A DNA stretch of 64,000 bases from Parasponia andersonii (taxonomy: Eukaryota; Streptophyta; Magnoliopsida; Rosales; Cannabaceae), in the NCBI GenBank assembly GCA_002914805.1, contig JXTB01000430.1, positions 1 through 64,000 on the forward strand. The letters are read 5' to 3'. Numbering within the stretch: position 1 is the first letter of the stretch; the number at the start of each line of letters is the position of its first letter. Both the position numbers and the translations under genes were made by a program. Under the pieces are notes generated by a model. The model made no database searches and was not told the DNA's origin. It was given only the letters and a program-made list of their open reading frames with translations. Shown one piece after another: positions 1 to 9,938 of the stretch.

Positions 1-171
1 TCCCTTTTCCTATAGGTTTCCTGTTTGTTAAGGAAAACTGGACGGAGAAGGTCGCACAAAAACCTGCGGAAGAGGTCGCATATAAGCATCACGGAAGAGG
101 TCGCATATATCCTTCTTGGAGGAGGTCGCATATAAAACTTATGCGACCTTAGGATTTTAGACCGCATAACA
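1..171 (-). repeat. LTR remnant related to the Tat element LTR
   Basis: The right end of an LTR that starts before the window. It closes with the same motif as the complete element further on (ttttagaccgcataaca here, ttttagaccgcacaaca at 16337). It carries about four units of 24-25 bp that each begin ggtcgca, and the last unit ends as an inverted repeat, ggtcgcat...atgcgacc. The spacing and the hairpin end match the arrays at 5670-5869 and 16166-16265, so this is a diverged relative of the same family. The strand is inferred from the complete copy. Confidence 0.75.
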
Positions 172-173
172 AT

Positions 174-292
174 AGATATCAATTTGGCTAATGAAAATTT
201 AGCATATACATTTTTTTATTGTAAAAAGTAAGAGAGAGAAAGAGCATTAATAATGCACATCTTTTCGTGTATTTTATTATAGTTAAGAAACC
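174..292 (-). repeat. (TA)n-associated mini-element, partial copy A
   Basis: A truncated copy in reverse orientation of the small element repeated at 1064-1276, 1288-1650, 1666-1887, 23712-23990 and 26033-26245. It contains the conserved 'tcaatttggctaatgaaaat' and 'taataatgcac' blocks and then stops at an AT-rich (TA) run at 297-330. It directly follows the LTR remnant. Confidence 0.7.
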
Positions 293-329
293 TATATATA
301 TATATAAATATATATATATATTTATATGT

Positions 330-960
330 ATAAGATTCTGAAGGACGTCAGCAACGAGTGGCGACTACTGGAGAGCTAGATTGCTGGCAGAGAGTGAATG
401 AGTGGCGGCGAAGCTCGGCGTGTTGGTCGATGGTGGGTGGTCTTCGGCAAATGAGGAGCTCAATTGCGGGTGAGATTCGGGCGAGCAAGCTGCAGGCGAG
501 ATTCGGCTTCTCCAGAAGCCGACGGTGACCGTCGGGCATCGATGTTGAGTTGCAGGCATGGTATCGGTGTGATCTGACGATTTCAGCAACGAGTGGCGGC
601 TGGTGCTGGTTGAAACGGCGTGTGGTCGCAGGCTGGCGCGGGGTGGCGGCGTCGTTGGCACGGGTGGTTCATGGGCACAGTGGAGCTCGGCGTGCTGGTG
701 TTCGGCGAGGTGGCTCGTGCTCAACATTTTGGGGTTGATTGCGGCTGAGCAAGGAAGGTGCTCGAGTTTTGATTACAGAGGCGATCTCTATTTTTTTTTT
801 TTAATTTCTGCTTCAGGAATGTTTTCTTACCGAAATTTGGCCAGAAAAATCGAGGTATCCAGCTGAGCGGTGATCTCGGGCGAGTTGACGAGCTGCGTGG
901 AGCCGAGCTCGGCGCCTCGGACGATGGCCTTATCGTGTTGCGGCGGTGAAGGAGAAAACA
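330..960. repeat. GC-rich island of internally repeated sequence
   Basis: A block of about 630 bp, much richer in G+C than its surroundings and bounded by (TA) runs on both sides. Phrases recur inside it: 'cagcaacgagtggcg' at about 350 and 585, 'gctcggcgtg' at about 413 and 686, and 'gggtgagattcgggcgag'-type motifs. Several short open frames exist on both strands, but none resembles a known protein. I read it as the interior of an unclassified repeat rather than a gene. Confidence 0.5.
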
Positions 961-967
961 GAGACAA

Positions 968-968
<1 letters not shown>

Positions 969-1013
<45 letters not shown>
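969..1013. repeat. (TA)n microsatellite
   Basis: An uninterrupted (TA)n run of about 45 bp between the GC-rich island and mini-element copy B. Other (TA)n runs lie at 1270-1287, 1651-1665, 1888-1900, 23680-23711 and 26017-26030, in every case at the edge of a mini-element copy. Confidence 0.95.
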
Positions 1014-1016
<3 letters not shown>

Positions 1017-1063
1017 GGCACCAATTTAGCGGCGGGGATTTTTTATTATTTTTTTTTTTACCT

Positions 1064-1276
1064 GTACTATCAATTTGGCCAATGAAAATTTAGCATGTAT
1101 ATTTTTTATTGTAAAAAATAAGAAAGAGAAAGAGTATTAATAATGCACGGCTTTTCACGTATTTTATTATATCCATTAGATCATTATTAAATGATGATCC
1201 AACGATTAAAAAAAAATACTTATCTATAGGTAAAGAAAAAAAATACCTATTAAATTGGCAATCCAAAAATATATAT
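1064..1276 (-). mobile_element. (TA)n-associated mini-element, copy B
   Basis: An almost complete copy in reverse orientation. It runs from 'tatcaatttggccaatg' to a poly-A-rich end reading 'aaatacctattaaattggcaatcc', followed directly by (TA)n. The end is the reverse complement of the start of copies C and F (GGTTGCCAATCCAATAGG), so the family has terminal inverted repeats. No coding capacity. Confidence 0.8.
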
Positions 1277-1287
1277 ATATATATATA

Positions 1288-1650
1288 GAGGTTGCCAATC
1301 CAATAGGTATTTTTTTTCTTTATTTATGGGTATGTATTTTTTTTTTTAGCCGTTGGATCACCATCTAATGGTGATCTAATGGCTATAGTGAAATGCATAA
1401 AAAGACGTGCATTATTAATGCTCTTTCTTTCTTTTTCTTTTTACAATTTTTTTTCTTTACCTATGGGTAGGTATTTTTTTTTTAGCCGTTGGATCATCAT
1501 CTAATGGTGATCTAATGATTATAATGAAGTGCATAAAAAGGCGTGCATCATTAATGCTATTTTTTATTTTTTATAATAAAAAATGTGCATACTAAATTTT
1601 CATTGGCCAAATTGATACTTACCCATAGGTAAAAAAAAAAAATACCGGAT
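1288..1650 (+). mobile_element. (TA)n-associated mini-element, tandem copies C1/C2
   Basis: Forward orientation. It starts with GGTTGCCAATCCAATAGGTA right after (TA)n. The unit restarts near 1455 ('ttacctatgggtaggtat', then 'agccgttggatca'), so this is one truncated and one fuller copy in tandem. It ends at 'aataccgg' followed by (TA)n. Copy B to the left is inverted relative to it, so B and C could form a large hairpin. Confidence 0.8.
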
Positions 1651-1665
1651 ATATATATATATCAC

Positions 1666-1887
1666 CTATCGGTATTTTTTTTTTTTTAACTAAGTATAGG
1701 TATCAATTTGGTCAATGAAAATTTAGTACGCATATTTTTTTTTATTGTAAAATATAAGAAAAAAAATATTAATGACGTACGTCTTTTTATGCACTTCCGT
1801 TAGATCACCGTTAGATAGTGATCTAACAGTTAAAAAAAAATATCTACTTATAGGTAAAAAAAAAAAATTTACTGAATTGACAACTAT
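1666..1887 (-). mobile_element. (TA)n-associated mini-element, copy D
   Basis: Reverse orientation, again with (TA)n on both sides. It shows the diagnostic central blocks 'gatctaac', 'gacgtacgtcttttatgcac' (approximately) and 'caatttggtcaatgaaaat'. The right end 'tgaattgacaac' is a decayed form of the terminal inverted repeat. It is inverted relative to C2. Confidence 0.8.
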
Positions 1888-1929
1888 ATATATATATATT
1901 CACTAGAATTTTAGGATTTTGCTGGATAT

Positions 1930-2150
1930 TCCAGCTCTGACACCATGTGAAATATAAATGAGCTATGTTTTTCATTCATTTCATTTAGTAAGGAAAAACA
2001 TACAACGTATTTATAAGAAGAGTATCAGACAAAACTCCCCTGAAACAGTTTTCAGAAAACATGGAAACTCAAACACCAGAAAAAATAGAAACATTTATCC
2101 AACGTGCGTGACCAGTTGAATCCTAGATGCCTTATTAGAAAAATGTTCTC
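1930..2150 (-). repeat. Copia-type LTR remnant with primer-binding site
   Basis: At 1934-1945 the plus strand reads gctctgacacca. Its complement, TGGTGTCAGAGC, differs by one base from the usual initiator-Met tRNA primer-binding site of plant copia elements (TGGTATCAGAGC). The sequence to its right, starting TGTGAAATAT, would then be the 5' LTR on the minus strand. I cannot place the far LTR end; about 2150 is a guess. The internal part is cut off at mini-element D. Confidence 0.55.
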
Positions 2151-5100
2151 TTTTTCTTTTTCTTTTTTTTTTCATTTAGGAATATTTGTATTGAGGTAGA
2201 TCAAATTTATATATAATCTACTTAAATTAAATTTTCGGGGGATAAAAATAGAGAACGCCTAAAAAGAACACTTATAACTCATAAAAGATCGCTTTTGTTT
2301 CAAAATCGCCTGTCAATTTTTTGACATCCAAATTCCAATATAAAAACCAAAAAGTCAAAAGTTTTGTTCATCTTTTACATTCGTGCATGTTTTTTTTACT
2401 AGATAACTGCATAAAATGGTTATATGCTCGCTTTTTTCTTTTCTTCTCTCATTTTTTTTTTTCCGTATAACAATTGAAATTCTTATAATAATTGACCAAA
2501 AAATATGCTTAATTTCGAGTGAACCAAAGTCCAACTAGGTCTTCCCCTTGTGGCCCCTCCCCCCTCCAAAAAAAAAAAAAAGAAGACTCTACCCTTCTCC
2601 TTTTCTCTGCTCTCTCCCCTCATACCTCTCTATTTAATCTAAATAAATTGTAGGACAAACTTCAAAAAAAAAAAAATCTAAGATTTAGGTATTCTACAAT
2701 TTAAATATAAAAATTTAGATTCTGCAAGAATTTCTGAAAATTAATATTATGAGTTGAATTTTTAAATAATTTTAACTGATAAAAGATAATAATATTCTCA
2801 AAAATAATGAGTAATAAGGATTAATCCAGTTTTAATGAATGATATTATTATTTTTTTTGTTATTAAAATTAGTCAAAAAGCTAGTCTATGATATTTATTT
2901 TCAGAATTTCTTAATCTTAGAATATCATTTTACAAAGTCCAAACTTCACAGTTTAAATTACATAACATTATACTTGAGAATATTTTTTTGCAATTTACTC
3001 TAATTTGAATTTGGATTTCGAGAGATTGTGTGCTTATATTTTGCACTAAAAAAATTAATTTTGAGTTGATTTTAGCAAATTTCTGAAAAATCGGATTGTC
3101 TTATATTTTCTGATAAATATTGAAAATTTCAATATCCATTCGATGTAATTTTGATGACAATTTGATGGCATTTTTTTTATCGTGATCTCCGTAAAATTAT
3201 TCAATAGTCATTAAAATGACATCAAATGAATGTAATATGCCTCATTTGTTTCACCTATTGTATTCTATTCAAATGGAAAACCTATTGAAATGAATGTTTA
3301 TTTCAATAATTCTAGTTTTTTCATTCAAATAGTCTTTTGAAATAAGTGTTTATTTCAATAATTTAGTTTTTCTATTTAAATAATCCATCAGTCATATCAA
3401 TTATTAAAATGTACTTTTTTATATCTTAGAATGAGCATGGAGCCTAAAAAATGTTTTCAAATGATCCATTCTAATGCTTCTCATTCTAATTATAAGATAT
3501 TTTATTTCAAATATCTCATATTCTAATTATAATTTATTTCATAATTTTTATTTAAATACATTTATTCAAATGAGTAAACCAAACGAACGAAAAAATTTTC
3601 TCTATATTAAATGTAATTTCGATGAAAATTTGATGAAATATTTTTAACAGTTGTCTTCGTAAAATTATTCAATAATCGTTAAAATGACACATCCAATTAT
3701 GTAATAAATTTTATCTACGAAGTTGAGCTTGAGACCTTAAGGGAAAAAAAAAAAAAAAAAGTTTAACTAGGTGCTGAGTCTCAACACGTCAAAGCAGGCC
3801 CATTCCAACTTGCATGTGTGGGCCCCATAAATATTTGCCAACATCCGTAAAAATGTTATAAGTGAAAACTAGGGCACTCTCAGCAGAAGAAAATAGTAGA
3901 CAACAATAATTAGGGAAAGAAAATATAAAATGGCCAATAACATGTCTCGTGAGACTTTGGGTGGGTGAGAAAGAGAAACCACCTTTATCGTTATCAAATG
4001 TCTTAATCTTAACCAGGTCTTCTTTTTGGATTACGAACTCCATATAATGCCTAACAACCAAAGCATCAGTTTGTCTTCTGTTATTTAATTTTCTTTCTTA
4101 TATTATAACTTATTGACCAAATTGGCTCCATAAATATAAAAGATTCCTTCACATTTATAAAACAAATTGCAAAAAGGCATTCTAAATTCTAATAACGAAA
4201 CAATTTCCTGCCCGAGAATATTATGTTACGGACCATTAAATAATATATATAGCATTTGCTTTTAGATGATGTATACTGTTTCTATATATATTTCGTGACC
4301 AGAAGAGTTGCACTTTGCTTTTATATATTTTGCAGTTAGCATTTTGTTTGGAAACTGAGCGATTATTTTTGTGATATAATAAGTATATATTATTCACTTA
4401 ATTATATCCGCAGAATGTTGTTAGATAGGAAGTCTTAAATTTAATAGTATGTGGGTACATAATTAAAACAACAGTGTGTATATATAGAAATACATATTAT
4501 AAATTAGACTAATAATTTTATTTAAAAAAAAAATAGAACTTAACTAAAACTAATAACATCTAATTATAAAATAAATAAAAATAACTCAAGCATTTTAGGA
4601 ATCGAATTTCCGACTTAATATACAATCTCTGCCTAATCTTGTGTCTAAACACCCTTTCATATAAGTCAATAATTCTTTTTCCATTTTATAATTGAAATAA
4701 CGTTATCTTATACTAAGAACATCTTTCATAACATTATATTCAAAAATAATAAATATACCTAAAGCATGTTCAAATTAAGAAACAAAAAGTAAAGCATTAA
4801 TCCAAAAAAAAAAAAAAGAAAAAAAGAAGAAAATTTAACAAGGAAGAAAATTGGGACACCTTGTAGGGATAATGTAGTGATGAAGGACCAGTTGTTCCAT
4901 ATCCTGGTCGTGGATTAAACAAAGTCAGAGTCATCAAAGACTACAGCAGAAGAAAGATAAATATAAGAGAACATATTCAAAGCTAATAAAATCGGGATAT
5001 GGCATCAGTTCAACTAGGTATATCATGTATACCAGTAATACCAATTTTAAATATAATGATATTCGTATGTATAACCATGAAATAAAATTACAGAAAGCAT

Positions 5101-5166
5101 TAATGTACTTTATACAAATTAATTTTTAGTCCAATTGCAATATAATATATAATATTACGGGCTTTT
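2151..5166. other. AT-rich intergenic DNA, no gene seen
   Basis: Three kilobases without a supportable reading frame. One internal structure is visible. A block of about 100 bp at 3131-3236 (around 'gtaaaattattcaata') recurs in diverged form at 3606-3700. The sequence between them has weakly inverted ends containing 'catttg...ttc' and 'caaacgaacg', as if a small element of about 350 bp had inserted with or inside a duplicated segment. Homopurine and homopyrimidine tracts are common. Confidence 0.6.
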
Positions 5167-5171
5167 ATAAT

Positions 5172-5940
5172 TGTTGACGGAGGTTTTGTCAACAATAAAT
5201 TTGAAAAAATTGTAAAATGTGGCTTGTGTGTGAAAAGAATTAATTAATCAAAGCAAACAAAGAGACAAGAATTTTATAGTGGTTCAGCCCCAAAAAAGAT
5301 GAGCCTACATCCACTGTTTTTTTACTATTTTCTGGAGAATTACAAAAGCTCAAAATTACCATGTGTTATCCGGAAAGAAGAAGTAAGAGTTTAAAAAGTT
5401 CCCCAAAAGATCCAAAAGATAAAAGATCAAAGATCCAAAAGAATCCCCCACTAAAACATTGAACTCCCTTTATATAGGTCAGGATAGCTCAATGTTTCCC
5501 AATTGTGAGAATGAGTAACTGTATAATCAGAAAATACAATTCGAGTAATAATATAACTGGGTAATAACTTAAATGAGATGATTGGTCGATCTTTAAAGAG
5601 AAACTTTTGTTTCCCTTTCTTTATAGGTTACCCATTTGACGAAGTTTAGTCTAGTTTCCTTTTCATTTTGGTCGCACTTAACTCTTTCGAAGGAGGTCAC
5701 ACTAACTTATACGGTGGAGGTCGCACTTAACTCTTTCGGAGGAGGTTACACTAACTTATGCGGTGGAGGTCGCACTTAACTCTTTCGGAGGAAGTTGCAC
5801 TAACTTATGCGGTGGAGGTCGCACTTAACTCTATCGAATGAGGTCGCACTTAATCTTACTCATGCGACCTGACACGTTCATTTGGTCAACTTTTCCCTTT
5901 TTGGTATTGACCAACATATAGGATTTTAGACCGCACAATA
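5172..5940 (-). repeat. 3' LTR of the Tat element
   Basis: Begins TGTTGACGG and ends ..CCGCACAATA, where the partner LTR has ..CACAACA. It is 99 bp longer than the partner because its internal 49-bp repeat has two more units. A TATA motif on the minus strand lies at 5469-5476 (plus strand tttatata). Confidence 0.95.
5670..5869 (-). repeat. 49-bp tandem repeats in U3 of the left LTR
   Basis: Three full 49-bp units and one partial. Each unit has two halves of 25 and 24 bp that start ggtcgcac/ggtYRcac and end in gga. The array ends in an inverted copy, atgcgacc. In element orientation it sits near the outer end of U3, upstream of the TATA motif, which is where LTR enhancers usually lie. Confidence 0.9.
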
Positions 5941-5953
5941 ATTGCCTCCCAGT
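5941..5953 (-). promoter_or_regulatory. Polypurine tract of the Tat element
   Basis: The minus strand reads ACTGGGAGGCAAT directly before the 3' LTR, the expected place for the plus-strand priming tract. Confidence 0.7.
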
Positions 5954-6965
5954 TCTATTAGTTCTTTAGGACAAAATGAAGCTTCCTTCTACTATAAGTG
6001 CGAGCATAAAAAATGCGATGTCACGACCTAGACTTGAGACTTTTGAAGAGTCACCAGATCTCAAATCTCACCTTTTCAAGATCATGCACACCTTTTTCTG
6101 ACAGATGAAATCATGTGTCGCCTTTTCTAAAAAGAATAGCACAGCTCGAGGAGACTTTTTCCTTCTTTTTCTATTTTTAAACAGACACAATGATAGCGAT
6201 GACGCCAGCTATTGTCTTAAATCAAATCGTTTCAAATTTTGAAAAGATACCGATTTAATTTCGGAAAATCAAATCCCACATGAATTTCGGCCTTTGGATC
6301 TGAAAATTAAATATCTTGATCTACGGCTGTGATTTGACGATGTTCGAGACATGTATATCAAAAACTAATCCGCCTCCTGTTCAAAAATCCTATCGTCTGC
6401 TATTTTTCTCGAAACCCGAAGCATTCACAAAGCAACCCTTTCGGCATCATCTTATTCTTCAGTTCGTACAACTTTCAGCATCTTCTCAGATGACGCTATC
6501 ACCGCAATCCTTCAGACTATATCTCGATCCCTCTTTCTTCGAAAAAAGATTAGTAATCCACTCTCTCTTATTGTTTTCTGTCCAGAAGACTCATTTACAG
6601 ATTTTATTTCTAGAAATTGAATCCAATTGTAGAGCCTAAATGTCCTGAATGAAAACCCGTCCCACATTTGGATAGACTGGAAGGAATTTTTCAGATCTCC
6701 TTCGTTGGTTTATAGAATACTTTCTTTTAGATGACTGACAGAGACGAACTCGTGAAAGAGTTTTTTTTTTTTTTTTTTTTAGGGTCTGAAACCTTTTTTT
6801 TTTAACAAACTGCTCGAACAATTTTTATGTATCCGTAGATCGATTAGAAAAAATTCGATAAGTAGCTTCTTGATGCAATCCTAGGATGAGACCCCAAAAC
6901 TGCTCGCATATAGCTAAGATCCCTGATGCTCGCATAGAACTAAATCCATCCATATTTCTTTTCAG

Positions 6966-9107
6966 ATGTCTAGTAGTGAGGATTTTAAGGAAGGAAATAC
7001 ATTCTCAGGAGAATCTTCCAATACCAGCGTTAGCTCCATAAACCTCGAAGATTATCTTGAGCCAGAACCCGAAGTTGAAATAACCAAGGTTAGGTAAAGT
7101 AGTCCTCGCATAGGCGACCTTCCTCAAGACCAATGGCCCCGGCATATCAGAGATGCCCTTACATTCGCAACGGATTATCAATATGTTCAGGGAGACTGGT
7201 CATGTACCAATATAAGGACGAGTTGCACCACGAACAGGCTCAGCAAGATCCTGTGCAACTACAAGATTGTCATCCCTCTTCGTCTTCCCATAGAGTTCAA
7301 TCGACTACATACACCACCTCGCGGAATTGCCTCATTCTCTGAAACAGTTCTCAAATGCGGTGTTCACCTCCCACTTCATTCTTACATAAAATCAATCATT
7401 AATTATTATGGAGTCGTTCCTTTTCAACTAACTCCAAACACTTATAGATACATAGTAGGTCTGTACATACTATACCATAAACTAGGCTTAGAAACCTCCA
7501 CTCCTGAAGAGTTCGCTTGGTTTTACCGAGTGAAATCAAACCCAACAGACTTCGGCTTCTTTTATGAGAGCAAGTGGTCGAACCAAGCAATAAAAACTAT
7601 CTACGGGTTCGCAACATGATGGAAAAATGGAAAAATCCATTTTTCCACTTTGACTATGCGGATAACGGCTTCTTTTAGAATCCTGGTAGGTAGCTTTCAG
7701 TTTATCTCATTTTCTGTATAATTATATTATTCTGATCGCACTCGTATGTCATCGCAGGTAATAGGGAACGACCTAGACTTTCCAGAGAACAGCTCGCAAG
7801 AATGTACAGAATAAACGACCTCCGATTGAAGAATTTGATTGGAAGAAACTTGGGACTTCGAAGAACTTAGTCGTTTGCGGTCTGCTTCCAAGGGGAGCTG
7901 CGTTCCCGGATTCCACCATTCGTTCGACCAAACCCTCGAGCTCGAAGAAGAAGAAGCCGAGGAAGCAAACAGAATAGAGTGCCTCGTCTTCCAAACCTAG
8001 GAAGCAAAAAGCACCTGCCACCCCTACAACCTCGGAACCATTATCTTTAGAAACCGCATCACTACCAGTTTCTCAACAGCAAGAAGGTAATTATTTTTTC
8101 TATTTTCCTTATCATCATATTATGTCACCTCGCATGCTGACTCACATCTGTACAGAAATGGTTATTGGTAGCGGACTACGAGCACCGCCTTCCACTCTGG
8201 GATCAATGGCAAAGTCCAAGACGCCAGAGAGCACACCTCCATCAACGTCAAAAGGGAAAGAGAAGGTCGACACTTCAAGAAGCGAAAAGTCGCCCTCGAG
8301 GATATTCTGACAAGCTCGCCTCCTCCTCAGCCTCAAACTGTGAGCCATCCCGATCCATCCAAGGAGACTGCCACTTCTTCAGAACCGAACCAGGTTGATA
8401 AAGACGAGGAGCTTTTCATACTCCTTAACCAATTACCGAAGAAGGCTGGTATGAGTGCAGCCTTCATTGATCGCTTCACTTCTGAAGATGGCTAAGAGAG
8501 GATGAAGCGACGATCAGCTAAGGTTGCCTTAGATTCTGCGATGAGGATGTTGGCGAATGTAAGCATCTTCTATTTTCTCTCTTCAATGCATTTTTCTGGT
8601 ATTGATGTGTTATATTTTCAGACTACTGCAGCTGCTGTCTTAATATATGACCCAGTCCTTGAGTGTTTAGAAAATGCCAAAAAAGTCGAAGAAATAACCT
8701 AAACATTCGAGGACTCGGAGAAAGCTCGCAAGGAGGAGAAAAAAGCCTTCGATTTAGAGAGACAGCAGCTGCTCGAAGGTCTGGCCAAGGAGAAGTTCGA
8801 AAATGAGAAGCTCGAGAAGAAAATTAAAGAGCTTGAAAAGACTATCTCTGAGCATCCAGATCGCATGAAGGAGGTGACAACAGAGGCGGTTCACAAGGCT
8901 ATTGAAGAGTTCAAGGCTATCGAAGTCAAAGAACTCGAAGAGAAAGCCAGTGATATCGTATCGTCGACCATTATATATAAAATCTTCTGCGAGTATTTGG
9001 ACTTCGACTTTTCCATCCTTGGCGAAGACGTGGTCGAGCTTGTCCGGAGTTGGAAGGAAGCGGAAACTACCAAAACTGGAGATGGTGGAGCGAGCACGTC
9101 TGCATAA
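6966..9107 (+). pseudogene. Antisense ORF of the Tat element (gypsy-type Transposase_28-like protein)
   Basis: A frame opposite to gag-pol, between pol and the 3' LTR. From the ATG at 6966 one frame runs about 240 codons with two in-frame stops (7095-7097 and 7617-7619). The part coded at about 7130-7620 has the pattern of the plant 'putative gypsy type transposon' family (Pfam Transposase_28): G-V-x-L-P-L-H, P-N-x-Y-R-x-I-V-G, and a W near the end. Three short intron-like gaps follow, with GT and AG edges at about 7686-7757, 8087-8155 and 8559-8621. Beyond the last lies a Lys/Glu-rich coiled-coil stretch (about 8700-8870) and an acidic tail ending at 9107. I could not make the reading frame continuous across the first gap, so exon edges are tentative. 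Related antisense ORFs are known in Retand-type elements; their role is unknown. Confidence 0.75.
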
Positions 9108-9938
9108 AAATTGTGTTTTTTTTATTTTTTAACTTCAGAACAATATGGGCTTGGTCCCCTTCTTATTTGTATTTCTTTGCTTGCATACAGGTGCGAGCTT
9201 TTATCAATGAATGAATGCTTTCTTTATTAGACATTTATTCCTGCAAAATAATCAAAACACTAAGTCGTAATATAGAAAATAATTAATTTAACTAAGTAGT
9301 CAATCACTACGTGACTGATCAGTACGCTATTGCGATTCGAATCTAACACACTTAAAATAGTTGTATTAGGATAGGTTAGGTCACTTAAAAAAACAATAAG
9401 TATGAGTGATGCAAACTCAATATTGTTTTTCAAAAGTTCCATGGCAAAATGTAAATATAGCAATATATCACATCGAACAATGAACGTTTTACTTGGTTAC
9501 TTTATTGTTCGAGGAGAAAAATTGTGTAATACGACATGCTAAGGCATGAAGCGAGGAGAAAATCCTAAGATTTTAAGGAATTTTAGATATTTCGGCAATC
9601 TAAAATTCCGACCCCTCTAAATGGACATGTTGCATAGTCTCTTAGGAAGTAAGTAGGAGATAATATTCTGATACCACTGCCCCCCCGAGTCTTATAGTGT
9701 TCGAAGACTGCTATAAAACTATAAAATGTACCAAATCAAATGATCGATAAGGAGACATCCTTATTGATGATGACGAATAACGAATGACGAATAATGAATG
9801 ACGATCAACGAATGACGAACAACAAACGACAAATAAGTAGATATCTTTATTGATGAATGATGAATACATGAAGGTACACATGAAAATTTACTGAAAATAG
9901 CGATGAAGTTGTTCTGCATTCCAGGCATGCTCTATCTT
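9108..9938. other. Non-coding gap between antisense ORF and pol
   Basis: Lies inside the Tat element between the ends of the two convergent frames. A short minisatellite of 'gacgaa(t/c)aa' type units occupies about 9768-9836. No reading frame is supportable. Confidence 0.6.

Noticed and set aside
827-1085. Open frames coding Tyr-Ile repeats on both strands
   Set aside because: They are translations of the (TA)n microsatellite.
5670-5869. Regularly spaced repeats that could suggest a CRISPR array
   Set aside because: They are tandem repeats without unique spacers, inside a retrotransposon LTR of a plant.
6316-6639. 107-codon plus-strand frame near the left end of the Tat element
   Set aside because: It has no family motif and does not join the antisense ORF in a supported way; it could be an upstream exon, but I cannot show this.
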